Below are positions 9,906 through 19,707 of a stretch of 64,000 bases of DNA, piece after piece; position 1 is the first letter of the stretch, and every line of letters starts with the position of its first letter. A program made the position numbers and the translations under genes. The DNA is taken from the NCBI RefSeq assembly GCF_000186865.1, contig NW_008705574.1:134282-198281 (forward strand), written 5' to 3'. A model generated the notes under the pieces. That model was not told where the DNA came from, ran no database searches, and was given only the letters and a program-made list of their open reading frames with translations. This DNA comes from Aureococcus anophagefferens (lineage: Eukaryota; Sar; Pelagophyceae; Pelagomonadales; Pelagomonadaceae).

Positions 9906-11628
9906 CTACCAGTGCCGATCGAGGTACTGCCGGTCCACCTGCGGCGGCATCGCGGAGGCGCGGAACTTGTCGTCGAGACCGCGGCTCGAGCACGCGCGCC
10001 TTCTTGTCCGGCGATCGGTCGTCACGGAAGTCGTAGTCATAATCATGATACGAAGTGAAACCGGAGAGCCAGCCTGAGATCCTGAGTTGACGCGTGTCAG
10101 TCGGCGACTCAGGGCGGAAGATCATCTCCACTCGCGGGACGATCGACTCGCTGCCATAATAGTCTTCCGAGTTGCCTTCCTGCGGATGCGTCGTCGAACG
10201 TGGGACGCGACGGAACTCGATGTCCACGCTGTCAAGTCTGATCAATGATTCTTGATGCCCAGCGCCGGCGCCACTGTCGCCGATGAAACTCGCGGAAAGA
10301 CGAAAGACGTCCAACGGTAAATCCGCCCGACAAAGCAGCCCAACGCCAGACATTCCACGGGGCTCCGCGCGCCGCGCCACCACGAGCGCGCGCATCGAGC
10401 AGAGCGCGTAGAGAGCGGGCGTCTGGGACGACCGCCGAAGAGTGGCGGCCATAGCAGTGTAGGCCGCGCGGCTCGCAGCGAGCGCCTCGATGCTACGCGC
10501 GGCGTCCCACTCCGCGACGTCTAATTCGTCCAGTGCGTCTTGCTCGGTCGCGGCCACGGCCTCGAGGGCCGCCGCCGCGCCCACGGGGCCTCCCTCCCAG
10601 CCACGAGACGCCGAAGGCACACACTCGCCGGCGGCCGTGAGGACGAAGCCTCCGGGAAAGCACACGCTTTCGCGCTCGTCGTACTCAGACGCGTATGCTT
10701 CTTCCATTCGCAGATCACCGGTAGTAAACGCAAGCGGTATCACGCGAAACGCATCGTTGACACAACTTTTGGTCAGTATATTGTTTTGCATGGCGCTGGC
10801 GCGGAGGGCGTGTATCGAGAAATTTCCTGGGGCGGCGCTCGGCGGAGGCGCCCCGCCCTGGGCAGCCGGGGGCGGCTCGTCCATGATGCTACCTTGAGGC
10901 AAGAGCTCGCGCGCAAACTGGATCAACGAGGCGTGCCGATCCCAAACTGCGGCGAGGCTTGACCCCTGGCCGTGGTGCCGATCGCCGAGGACGACTTTGG
11001 ACACGTTCACGAGCCACTCCCGCTGAACGAGCGCGTCCGCGAAACTCCCGCGCAGCCCAGAGATCAGAGGGCCGCTGCAGCACTCACATGATCCGCCCCA
11101 TGTCGATGCCGCGCTCTGGAACGCCATGCCCGCCTGCGCTCGGGCGAAGAGCTCCTCGGTCGCGGGTCGCGGCTCCCACGCGAGCACGGACGACGTCACG
11201 TAGAACTCCTCTTCTTCCCACGGGTTAGCTCCGGTGAAGATGTAATCCCAGCATTCCTCCTCAGTGCAGCCCGACGCGAGCACGTCCCTCGCGACGATGG
11301 CCGCGAGGCCCGTCGGAAGTTCGATTCGCGCCGCGAGACGGCGCGCCGGCGCGAACGCGCGCCCGTGAATCGCGCCCGGCGCGAGGGCCTGGGCCCAGTC
11401 CTTGGAGACGAGCCGAAGCGGCGCCACGGCCACGGCGAACACCAGAGGCGTCGCGTGGGTCGCCTCGGTCTCGCGAAGAGCATCCTCGAGATCATCGGTC
11501 GCATGAACAGGATGATCTCGCCCCGGACCGGCATATTCGGCCAGAAGCCGCACGAGGTTCTTGTCCGCGAGGGCGCGGTTCGAGTAGACCGCGGCCGCCG
11601 CCCGTTTTGCGCGGCGCGTCGACGGCAT
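9906..11628 (-). CDS. Uncharacterised protein with probable terminal intron; exons 11628-10000 and 9938-9906
   Basis: I do not recognise this family. The first ATG in frame is at 11628 (an upstream in-frame start would be GTG). The N-terminal ~110 residues (LVRLLAEY, then LRLVSKDWAQAL) have the feel of an F-box-like entry helix pair. The rest is mixed, with two tryptophan/cysteine-containing patches and an acidic YDYDFRDD stretch near the end. If read straight through, the frame runs into the antisense of the cyclase 3' end and becomes Arg-rich. A 61-nt intron (9939-9999, GC donor GCGCGCG, or a GT donor 6 nt further on, acceptor CCGCAG) instead gives the ending VDRQYLDRHW and a stop at 9906, leaving 553 codons. 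Base composition is less GC-extreme than that of the neighbours. The gene is convergent with the cyclase gene. Confidence 0.6.
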
Positions 11629-11895
11629 TGGCAAATCCAGACGACGAGGTTCTGCCACAGCTCACGCGACCCAATCCTACCGAGAGCAAACATGAGCTCA
11701 CGAGCACCGGACAGTGCCGTCGTCGAGTGCAGCAGCTGGGTCGAGCCTGGGAGAGCACCTCGGAGGGAGGTTCTCCTGCCGCTGTCGTCGGTCTCCCGAC
11801 GCCGCGCCGCCGCGGGATCATTCATTGTGCGGCCCCTCGACCCGCAGAGCGCGGCTCGATCGCGCCGCGGCGCCGGGGGCAGCCCCGAGCAAAAA

Positions 11896-12192
11896 ATGTT
11901 CTTCCAGTGCTGCGCCGAGAAGAAGGCGGGCTTGCCGCCGGGCCCGCCGCCGCCCGCGCGGCCGCTCGTCGCGTCGACGCTGACGACGGAGGACGAGCGC
12001 ATCATCGAGCGCGTTATGGAGCGGCCGCTCCTCGCGGAGAAGGAGCGCGTCATCGACGCCGCGGTCGAGGCGTCGGACCCCGCGAGCCGGCCCGACGGCA
12101 AGGCGCTCCCGACGAGCGAGCACATCGAGTCCTTCGGCTTCGACGAGGTCGGCCACAGCGACGACGAGTCCGTGCGAGTCGACAGCCTGTAG
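11896..12192 (+). CDS. Small acidic protein with N-terminal MFFQCC motif
   Basis: Ninety-eight residues. The N-terminus MFFQCCAEKK puts two adjacent cysteines right after the start, the kind of arrangement that is often S-acylated; that is inference. A proline-rich linker (GLPPGPPPPARP) and a charged helical middle (EDERIIERVMER) follow, and the C-terminus is acidic and serine-rich (SDDESVRVDSL). I do not recognise a domain. The start is chosen at the ATG after a run of six A residues, where coding-like composition begins. The gene is divergent from the gene starting at 11628. Confidence 0.6.
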   Translation: MFFQCCAEKKAGLPPGPPPPARPLVASTLTTEDERIIERVMERPLLAEKERVIDAAVEASDPASRPDGKALPTSEHIESFGFDEVGHSDDESVRVDSL

Positions 12193-12443
12193 TGTTTCTT
12201 CGCTTCGATTTTACCGTCGGCCCGCATCGCCAGCCTGTAGTAGTTCCCCGCCGCTCCCTAAAATAGTCTCGCCCCGTCACTACGGGTTGTGTAACTTAAA
12301 GTGGACGTGTCGAAGAAGAAGACGCGCGCGGCGCTCGAGGGACCGCCGCGCGCGCGGCGGAGGCGGAGCGGCCGGGCCCGCGGCTCCGGGTCCCGGAGCC
12401 GCGAGCGCCGGCGGAAAAAAACGGAGCATCTCGACCCGTCGCC

Positions 12444-12902
12444 CTACTCCTTCTCCTCCTCCTCCTCGAAGTCGGACGCGAACTTGGACTTGTTCCAGCC
12501 CTCGTTGGATCGGTAGAAGCCCGGCGGGATCGTCGTCCACTCGAACTCGAGGCCCGTCTTCGGGTTCTTGTAGCGCATCTCCTCGCCCTTGCCCATCAGG
12601 GACTCCATGACCTTGCCCAGGTCGTCGGAGTCGCACGTGACCGCGACCATGGGCTCCTGGTCCGGGAACTTCTCGTCGGCCATGTGCATCTTGAAGACGT
12701 CGCAGTCGCCGGGCAGCTTCTTGTACATGAGCACGCCGTTCGTCGGGTGGGGCATGGCCGCCATGACCGCGCTCTCGTTGCAGGGCACGACCTCCTCCGT
12801 GAACGGCTCGATGAGCATGCAGTCGGGCACCTCGCCCTTGACGGGCAGCTTGTGCATGAGGCCCTTCATGAGCAGGCCCTCCTCCGTGTTCGGGTTGACC
12901 AT
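12444..12902 (-). CDS. Small conserved-looking acidic protein of unknown function
   Basis: One hundred fifty-two residues, uninterrupted, without signal peptide or membrane segment. The sequence is globular in character and unusually methionine-rich (LLMKGLMHKL, VMAAMPHP, MHMADEKF). It ends in an acidic tail (DFEEEEEKE). Tryptophans and aromatic residues cluster near the end (EWTTIPPGFYRSNEGW). I do not recognise the family. The composition is clearly coding, with third positions overwhelmingly G or C. It faces the aldo/keto reductase gene across a 333-bp divergent space. Confidence 0.7.
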   Translation of the reverse strand: MVNPNTEEGLLMKGLMHKLPVKGEVPDCMLIEPFTEEVVPCNESAVMAAMPHPTNGVLMYKKLPGDCDVFKMHMADEKFPDQEPMVAVTCDSDDLGKVMESLMGKGEEMRYKNPKTGLEFEWTTIPPGFYRSNEGWNKSKFASDFEEEEEKE

Positions 12903-13235
12903 GGTCCCATCCTCGCGGCGCGGCCAGTCCGCCTAAGGGAGCGGGGTCGTTTTTCCGCCGACGCGAGCGATTTCGACGGAGCGTTTTCCATGGCGCGCGG
13001 CGCGGCGGCGGGCGCGCGGGGCGGGGGTGGTAGGGCGCGCGGCGGGCGCGCGGTGGTATGCGGATGGCGACGGGACGCCGCGGCGCGCCTTGGGGTCCTT
13101 CTTGATGCGGCGCGGCGGCATTTTGACGACCGACGATGCGCCGAGGCAAAGCCCGAAATCACTCAGCTACGCACAAAAACGTCAACCAAAAAGAGAGTTG
13201 AATGTTGCCGTGAAGCGGGAAACGATGGTGACGAG
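12903..13235. promoter_or_regulatory. Divergent intergenic region between the small acidic protein and the aldo/keto reductase
   Basis: A 333-bp region with both start codons facing outwards, so it should hold both promoters. The left part is extremely GC-rich. The right part, from about 13130, is AT-richer (CACAAAAACGTCAACC) and precedes the reductase start. No defined motif was recognised. Confidence 0.4.
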
Positions 13236-14243
13236 ATGATGCTCGATGGGAAGACCTCGGGCAGCGCTGGTGACAATGGACAGGCCTCGGAGACCGTGCG
13301 CATCCGCCGCGCGCTCGACGACGCGTTCCTGGAGGTCCCGGCCGTCGGCCTGGGCACCTGGAGCTGGGGCGCCGCCAAGTGGGGCTGGAGGACCTGGGAC
13401 GCGCGGCTCACGCGCCGCGGCGTGCTGCGCGCCTGGGACGCGTTCGTCGACGGCGGCGGCGGCCTCGTCGACACGGCCGACGACTACGGCGCGGGGCTTT
13501 CGGAACAGCTTGTCGGCGCCGGGCTCGCGCGAAACGCGACGAACGTCTTCGTCGCGACCAAGGGCGGCGGCCGTCCCTCGGAGCTCGTTTCCGCCGCGTC
13601 GGCGTCCTGCGAGCGTCTGGGCGTCGACCGCGTCGCGCTCTACCAGCTGCACAGCGTCTGCGAGCCGATCGAGCGCGCCGCGGACGGCCTCGCCGCCGTC
13701 GCGAAGGCGGGCCTCTGCGACGCCGTCGGCGCGTGCAACCACGACGTCGCCCAGCTCGAACGGCTGCGAGCGCGGCTCGAGCGCCGGGGCGTCGCGCTCG
13801 GCGCCGCGCAGGTCGAGGCGTCGCTGCTCTCGCAAGACGCGTTCGCGCGCGACGGCGTCCACGACTGGTGCGCGGCGCGCGGCGTCGCCCTGCTCGCCTA
13901 TGCGCCCCTGGCGTCGGGCCGCCTCGCGCGGCGCGTCGTCGACGGCGAGCTTCGGCCGCCGCTGCCGAACGCGGCGAAACGCGGCTTCGGACGCGCCGAC
14001 GACGCGAAGCTCAAGCCGCTCCTGCGCCGGCTCGGCGACGCGCCTGCGGCCGCGGCGCTCCGCTGGCTCACGGCGCACGGGGGCGTCGTCGCCATCCCGG
14101 GCTGCAAGACGGCGGACCAGGTCGCCGCGACCGTCACCGCCGCGCGCGCCTTCGGCCCGCCGGCGGACGGGGACGCGCTCGCCGCCGCGGGCCGCGCGGC
14201 GGCGGGGCGGCCCAGGCCGGCGGCGCGTAAGAGGCGTGGGTAA
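13236..14243 (+). CDS. Aldo/keto reductase
   Basis: Three hundred thirty-five residues, typical length for the family. Members reduce carbonyl compounds with NADPH in a TIM barrel. The opening strand VGLGTWSWGAAKWGW, the Asp/Tyr segment VDTADDYGAG, the lysine strand VFVATKGGG and the histidine strand LYQLHSV supply the Asp-Tyr-Lys-His catalytic tetrad. The C-terminal half has LLAYAPLASGRL and the cofactor segment VVAIPGCKTADQV. The WSWG opening recalls plant plastid aldo/keto reductases. The N-terminal ~25 residues before the barrel show no strong targeting signal. The start is at the first of two adjacent ATGs; the second, three bases on, is equally possible. Confidence 0.9.
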   Translation: MMLDGKTSGSAGDNGQASETVRIRRALDDAFLEVPAVGLGTWSWGAAKWGWRTWDARLTRRGVLRAWDAFVDGGGGLVDTADDYGAGLSEQLVGAGLARNATNVFVATKGGGRPSELVSAASASCERLGVDRVALYQLHSVCEPIERAADGLAAVAKAGLCDAVGACNHDVAQLERLRARLERRGVALGAAQVEASLLSQDAFARDGVHDWCAARGVALLAYAPLASGRLARRVVDGELRPPLPNAAKRGFGRADDAKLKPLLRRLGDAPAAAALRWLTAHGGVVAIPGCKTADQVAATVTAARAFGPPADGDALAAAGRAAAGRPRPAARKRRG

Positions 14244-14597
14244 ACGGTAGCACTCTGGGTGCAATTCGACCACGGAGCTTCACCTTTGCATTCAGGAACA
14301 AGACCCTCGACGACGGCGGCTCGTGCAGCGGGTGCGCGTGCTGCAGCGCCGCCTCGGACGCCGCCGAAACGTGGCTCCACGACGCCTATCGTGGCGGCGC
14401 TGCCACCGCCGAAACGTGGCTCAACGACGCCTTTAGTAACTCGTAGTTTGACGCGGCGCTGCGGTGGGCGGATCTCGGCCGAGGTCGTGCGCTCCAGCGC
14501 CGCGCGCACCGACGGCGTGCGGGGCGACGCCGCGGCCGCGGCGCGGCCGGCGCGGCGACCGCGTCGCGTGTTGCCGGGACGAAGCAGCAGCTCCACG
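14244..14597. other. Intergenic region with a short direct repeat
   Basis: A 354-bp gap between the reductase stop and the IscA start. A 28-bp unit beginning CCGCCGAAACGTGGCTC occurs at 14361-14388 and 14406-14433. Apart from this repeat nothing gene-like is seen. The right part presumably contains the iscA promoter and 5' UTR. Confidence 0.5.
14361..14433 (+). repeat. Direct repeat, two 28-bp copies
   Basis: The unit CCGCCGAAACGTGGCTC followed by CACGACGCC or AACGACGCC is present twice, with starts 45 bp apart. It lies upstream of the IscA-like gene. Confidence 0.8.
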
Positions 14598-15222
14598 ATG
14601 CTCCCATCCCTCCGGCTTCTTCGACGAGCGCAACGCGCGCCCGCGCTCGGCCGCACCGCTCTCCGACATCCCGTCGCGCGGCATCTCAGCCAGGCGCCCA
14701 TCGAGGGCCTCGACGACGTCGTCATCGTCACGAAGGGCGCCGCGAAGGTGCGCCCCCGCGCCGCCACCTCCTGCGCCCCGCGCCCCGGCCGACGACCCGC
14801 CCCCCCTCGCAGCGCATCGGTCGGTTGACGGCGGACGACGGAAGCGCGGCGCGGCTGCGGCTCCAGATCGACGGCGGCGGCTGCTCCGGCTTCGAGCGCG
14901 GCGCCGGCGTCCCCGCGGTCTCGCGCGAAACGGTCCTCGCGCGCGCGCGCGCGTGTCCGACCCGGTCCCCGACAGGTACAAGTTCACCATCGAGTCCGCG
15001 GTGGCGCCGACGGACGAGGACGACCTCGTCTTCTCGCGCGACGGCTGCGACGTCGTCGTCGACGACAGCAGCATCGAATTCGTACGAGGCGCGACGGTGG
15101 ACTTCGAGGAGGAGATGATCCGCAGCGCCTTCGTCGTGAGCCACAACCCCAACTCCGAGAGCGCCTGCGGCTGCGGCTCGTCCTTCGCGCTCAAGAATTT
15201 TGAGGAGAACGGCGTCGACTAG
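14598..15222 (+). CDS. IscA/HesB-type Fe-S cluster assembly protein (IscA2-like); exons 14598-14747, 14813-14895, 14976-15222
   Basis: Splicing yields 159 residues. A basic, Arg-rich leader without acidic residues (MLPSLRLLRRAQRAPALG) suggests a mitochondrial presequence. The mature part has VTKGAAKRIGRL, then LRLQIDGGGCSGFEYKF with the first conserved cysteine, and SACGCGSSF with the C-terminal CxC pair. These three cysteines bind iron or an Fe-S cluster in the family. Intron 1 (65 nt) is GT-AG. Intron 2 (80 nt) has a GC donor (GA|GCGCGG) because only that junction restores GFEYKF; phase-compatible GT donors would leave an intron under 30 nt. Exon lengths sum to 480 nt, in frame. The product probably acts in mitochondrial 4Fe-4S protein maturation. 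Confidence 0.88.
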
Positions 15223-15285
15223 CGAGCGCGGGGGATCGCCGGGTCGCCTAATCATGGTTACTCCTACGCCGCCAAAGGCCCAAAG

Positions 15286-17401
15286 TCAGAGGCCCGGCGG
15301 CGGCGTCGGCGGCGCGACGGCGGCCTTGGGCGTCGGCGGCGTCGGCGGCGCGTCGGGACCGACGTCGTCGTCGTCGTCGTCGTCGTCGTCGAGGTCGTCG
15401 GCCTCCTCGGCCGCGCGGAAGTCGTCGTCGTCGTCCGTGTCGTCGACGACGTGGTCCTCGTAGGTCGACGACCGCCGCTCGTCGTCGTCGTCGCTCTCGT
15501 CGTCGTCGTCGTCGCTCTCGTCGTCGTCGTCGTCGTCGAGCGTGAACGTGCCGTCCTCGAGGAGCCGCAGGCGGCCCTGGTCCAGCAGCTGGAGGAGCGT
15601 GCCCCGGTTGATGCGCACGGCCCGCGGCTCGCCCCCCGGCGGCGCGAAGGTGATGGTCATCTCGTAGTAGCGGTCCTCGTCCTCGGCGTCGTCGCCGCCG
15701 TCGTCGCCGCTCGCCTACCGGACGCCGTCATCGCCGCGGGAAGCGCCGCAGCCCGCGCAGCCGGGCGAAGATGGAAAAGAACAGGGCCGGGAGGCGGCCC
15801 GGGCGCGCCGCGACGAGTGGCCCCCCTCGGACGCGGCGCCGCGCTTCGCGGAACCCGGCGAGGTCCGCGTCGTCCGGCGCGACGGCCGCGATCCACAAAT
15901 CGTCGAAGTGGGGGTTGTAGCGCCAGCCGCCGTGGACGACGACGAGCGGCAGCTTCGGGTAGAGGGACGCCATGGCGTGGAACTTGCGCGGCGTCGGCTT
16001 GGGCGCCGCGCGGCCGCCGTCGACGTCGACCAGGTCGACGGACCGCGGCGGCGCGGGCCGCCGCCCCGCCGCCACCACCGCGCCCAGATCCAGCCGCACG
16101 AGCGCGCCGTCGGGCCGGTGGCCCCCGCCGTAGAGCGCCACCTGCGCCTCGCCGACCGGGGCCGCCGTGTGGTGCCGGCCCGGCGCGTACGACTCGTGGC
16201 GCAGGTCGACGACGGGCAGCCACTCGAGCCCCTCGACGGCGCCGGCGTCCAACGACACGTCGCCGAGGAAGAGCGCCTGGGCGTCCGACGCGTCGACGCA
16301 CTCCCGCGGGTCGTCGAGGATGATGCCCTCGCCGCCGCCCGCGAAAATCAAGTACGCGCCCTCGGGCGCTTCGTAGAGCGACGCCGAGTGGCCGTGGCGC
16401 GCGCGCGGCGCGACGTCGCCCTCGGCGACGCCGTCGTCGCGCGCCGCGAGCCAGGTCCAGGTCTTGACGTCCAGGAACTGCGCCGCGGCGAGCGTCACGG
16501 CCGTGTTCGCGCTGTGGCCCCCGAAGAAGACGACGCAGCCTTCTTCGAACAAACCCGCCGCGAAGCAGCGGCTCGGCACGTAGGTGCCCGAGTGGGCGCA
16601 GCGCGGCAGCGGCTCGCCGTCCGCCGGCGGCCGCGGCGCCCAGCGCTCGCGGAACTCGTCGCCCGCGGCGCCGCCCGCGCGGACCCAGCGCACTCGCGGT
16701 TCGTCCAGCGCGCCGCCCGCGCGCGGCTCCTCCAGCACCCCGACGGCCCAGTCGTTGTGCTCGTGGCGGTAGCCGCCGCCGCCGCCGCCGTAGGCCACGA
16801 CCAGGGACAGCGCGGCGCCGACGTCCTCGCCGCCGCCGCGCCTCAGGCAGCTCGCCGCGTGGCCGTCGGACGGCGCGCCGGCGCCGCCGGCCGTCCAGAG
16901 CGGCGTCAGCGTCTGCGCGCCGCCGTTCACGGCCGGCCGCCCGGCGCTGCGGCAGTAGGCGAACTCGAGCGGCGGCGCGTCGCCCGCGCCGCGCGCCGCC
17001 GATTCGACCGTCGCGCTCGCGACCCATCGGAGGTCCGTCTGCGGGCCGCCGCGCGTCCAGCCGCCGTAGTTGTAGAGCGTGCCGCCGTACCGCGACGCGA
17101 AGAGCTGCGGCGCGGCGACGCGGTCCTCGAGGCCGTGGCGCCGGAAGGGGCCCGCGACCCAGCGGCCCGACCGCACCGCCCCGGCCAGCCGCGCGTACGC
17201 GGACCGCCAGCACGCCGCGTCCTCGAAGGCCCAGCCCGCGAGCTTCTGCTCGGCGCAGCAGCGGCCGTACCAGAAGCGCTGGTTGTCGCGCAGCCGCGCC
17301 CAGCTCCGCACGCCCACGGACGCCGACGCGACCATGCGGCCCCGCAGGAAGCCCGCGATGACGTCGACGAGGTCGTCGTTCATCGACTCGAGGAGCGACA
17401 T
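15286..17401 (-). CDS. F-box/kelch-like protein with acidic C-terminal exon; exons 17401-15845 (or 15833) and 15714-15286
   Basis: The N-terminus MSLLESMNDDLVDVIAGFL followed by SVGVRSWARL resembles an F-box. About 450 residues with kelch-like glycine-rich strands follow (YGGTLYNYGGW, VVAYGGGGGG, VVFFGGH, VALYGGGH, VVVHGGW), likely a beta-propeller for substrate binding in an SCF ubiquitin ligase. Read straight through, the frame stops at 15728 in a basic tail. A phase-0 intron ending GGTAG at 15715 instead joins to a 142-residue exon (MTITFAPPGGEPRAVRINRG, then Asp/Glu runs). The donor is either GCGCGG at 15844 or GT at 15832; both are phase 0. The second exon could alternatively be a separate gene starting at 15660. 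The start at 17401 faces the ARM/ATP-grasp gene. Confidence 0.65.
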
Positions 17402-17584
17402 GGTGTTTTGTACGTCCCTCCCAGGGGATTTTGGACCGGCTCGCAGGCAGCTCCCGCCCGTCGCGTGCTCAGCTTCTGCGCCTCCCAAACCGCTAGGTGG
17501 CAGCCCTAGGCTCGAGGTGAAGGTCACTTTCCCTGCGGCATTTACCTCAATTTTCAGCGAGCTGTGGGCATGGAGTGATCGATC
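17402..17584. promoter_or_regulatory. Short divergent promoter region
   Basis: The starts of the F-box/kelch-like gene (minus) and the ARM/ATP-grasp gene (plus) are only 183 bp apart. The region is less GC-rich than the flanking coding DNA and must hold both promoters. No motif was recognised. Confidence 0.5.
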
Positions 17585-19645
17585 ATGCCCGGCTCCATGA
17601 AGCCCAGCGACGCTGGCGTGAAGCCGCCGCCGCTCATCAGCGGCCTGCGCAAGGCTGTGCAACACCTGCGCGGCGACGAGAGCGCGGCGCTGCTCGCCGC
17701 GGCCTGGGCCTCCTCCAAGGGCCAAGACACCCTCGAGCTCCAGCTCGTCAGGCTCCTGCGCTCGGAAGCAATTCGACTCGAAAAGGACCGCGTCCAAGCC
17801 CCGGCCTTCGCGCTCGGCGGCGCCGTCGCCGTCGCCGTCGCGGCGCTCGACTCGGCGGCGCCGGGCGTCGCGGCCGAGGCGGCGGCGGCGCTCGGCAACG
17901 TCGCGGCCGCCGGCGGCGCGGCGCGGGGCGCGCTCGTCGCGTCCGGCGCCGTCGCGGCGCTCGTGAACCGCGTCGACAGCCGCGAGGCGCCGCTCGCGAC
18001 GCAGAGCTGCCGCAGCCTGGGCAGCGCGTGCTTCGGCGGCGACGCGGATCCGGCCAAAGCGGTCGTCGGCGACGACGGCGCCGCGGCCGTCGTCGCCGCC
18101 GTCGCGGCCGCGGCGACGGACGGCGACTTCCGCTGGCGCGCGCACTGCGTCTGGAACCTGTGCGTGCGGTCGACGCGCATGCAGGACGCGTGCGGCGCGG
18201 CGCCCGCGGCGCTGCTCGGGAGCGGCGGCGCGGACATCGGCCTTCGCGCGCCGGCGGCCGCGGCGGCGGGCCTCCGGGCCGTCGCGTTCGCCGCGCGGGA
18301 CCACGAGGCGAACCGGCGCGCGGCGGCGGACGCCGGGGCCCTGGACGCCGCCGCGGCGGCGGCGCGCGCCGACGACGAGGGGGTCGTCGCCGCGGCGCTG
18401 GCGTGCTACGCGTGCGTCGTCGAGGGCTCCTCCGCGCGCGCGGATCTCGCGCTGGCCGCGGGCGCGCCCGCCGCGGCCGTCGCGGCGGTGGCCGGGCCCG
18501 CGGCGACGGCCGACGCGGTGCGCTGGGCCGCCAAGGCGCTCGCGGCGACGGCGCGCGCGGCCGCGGCGCGCCGCGGCGACGTCGCGGCGGCGTGCGGCGG
18601 CGCCGCGGCCGTCGCCGCGGCCTTTTCGGCGCCGGCGGCCACGAAGGCGCGGCGGCGCGGGCGGGTCGACGCCGATATCACACGGTGCCTCGCGTGCCTG
18701 GAGCCGCCGCGCGCCTACGACTACGCCGTCGGCGTCGAGGCCGTCGCCGCGGGTCGCGAGCCGCCGAAGAATTTCCGGACGCTGCGGCGGGACCTCGGCG
18801 CCCTGCCCTGGGTCCTCGGCGGGCCCGGCGACGTCGTCGTCGCGCAGGAACTCCCCGGCCCGGCCTTTTACGAGCGCCTCGCGGCGGCGGGCGTCGATTT
18901 GGAGGAGATGCCGGTGTTCGTCGCGGAGGCGCCTCGCGGCGCCGTCCCGCGGCCCTGGGGCGTGCCCGGCCCCCACCTCCGGCGGTCCAACGTCGCGCGC
19001 TACCGGAGCGACGTCTCCGTCTGCGAGACCGTCGACGACGCGCGCGCCGCGGTCCGGAGCGGGCGGACGCTGCTCAAGGCCGAGTACTCGTCGTCGGGCC
19101 TCGGCGCTTTGGTCGCGGACGCGCTCGACGACGGCGGCGCCGCGCTCCGCTGGCTCGCCAACCAGCTCCGGCGCGACGGGCGGGTGACGGCCGAGCCGCT
19201 CTACGACGTCGTCGCCGAGTTCACGGGCGAGTGGGACTGCGGAACATGGGTCGGCGTGAGCCAGTGCGCCGTGGACCACATGCGCTGGACGGGCCAGCAC
19301 CTCGGCGACCCGAAGGACCGCTACTCGGCCGAGGTCTACGCTTTTGTTTTTGAAACGCATGCCATCGAGGCGTTCCTAGAGCCGCTCGACGTGCCCGGGA
19401 CCTGCGGCTCGGCGACGTGCGGCGCGGACGTCGCCGTCGTCCGCGGCGCCGCGGGCCTCGAGGTGCGGTTGCTCGAGGTCAACGCGCGGACGACCATGTC
19501 CCACTTCGCCCTCGCGGCGAAGAGGCGCGTGCCGGCCGCCGCGAAGTTCGACGTCGTCCGCGCCGCGGACCTCCGGCCGGACCTCCTGCCCCTCACGGAC
19601 GCCGCGGGCGCGACCTTCGTGGCCGTCGTGGAGCTGCCGTCCTAA
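17585..19645 (+). CDS. Armadillo-like repeat and ATP-grasp fusion protein
   Basis: An uninterrupted 686-residue frame. Residues about 60-345 are Ala/Gly/Leu-rich helical repeats of armadillo type (ALGNVAAAGGAARGALVASGAV, WRAHCVWNLCVRS), normally a protein-binding solenoid. From about 375 the character changes: a pre-ATP-grasp-like region, then TLLKAEYSSSGLG (lysine plus glycine-rich loop), YDVVAEFTGEW, and LLEVNARTTMSHFALA with the metal-binding Glu/Asn. These are ATP-grasp hallmarks, so the C-terminal half probably forms a carboxylate-amine or similar bond using ATP. The substrate is unknown. I know of no standard family with this combination. The stop lies inside a duplicated 3' segment. 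Confidence 0.75.
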   Translation: MPGSMKPSDAGVKPPPLISGLRKAVQHLRGDESAALLAAAWASSKGQDTLELQLVRLLRSEAIRLEKDRVQAPAFALGGAVAVAVAALDSAAPGVAAEAAAALGNVAAAGGAARGALVASGAVAALVNRVDSREAPLATQSCRSLGSACFGGDADPAKAVVGDDGAAAVVAAVAAAATDGDFRWRAHCVWNLCVRSTRMQDACGAAPAALLGSGGADIGLRAPAAAAAGLRAVAFAARDHEANRRAAADAGALDAAAAAARADDEGVVAAALACYACVVEGSSARADLALAAGAPAAAVAAVAGPAATADAVRWAAKALAATARAAAARRGDVAAACGGAAAVAAAFSAPAATKARRRGRVDADITRCLACLEPPRAYDYAVGVEAVAAGREPPKNFRTLRRDLGALPWVLGGPGDVVVAQELPGPAFYERLAAAGVDLEEMPVFVAEAPRGAVPRPWGVPGPHLRRSNVARYRSDVSVCETVDDARAAVRSGRTLLKAEYSSSGLGALVADALDDGGAALRWLANQLRRDGRVTAEPLYDVVAEFTGEWDCGTWVGVSQCAVDHMRWTGQHLGDPKDRYSAEVYAFVFETHAIEAFLEPLDVPGTCGSATCGADVAVVRGAAGLEVRLLEVNARTTMSHFALAAKRRVPAAAKFDVVRAADLRPDLLPLTDAAGATFVAVVELPS

Positions 19646-19707
19646 CTGCGTGCTTACGGTCATGACGCCGTAGTGGACTGCCGTCCTAACTGTATGTTAC
19701 GGTCATG
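19634..19707 (+). repeat. Short tandem duplication spanning two convergent gene ends
   Basis: The sequence CTGCCGTCCTAACTG ... TACGGTCATG occurs at 19634-19664 and again at 19678-19707. The first copy contains the stop codon of the ATP-grasp gene. The second overlaps the stop of the convergent sulfotransferase gene. Confidence 0.8.

Noticed and set aside
15360..15540. GTC/GAC triplet arrays as a CRISPR-like or regulatory repeat
   Set aside because: They are simple coding repeats for aspartate runs in the acidic exon. No unique spacers occur.
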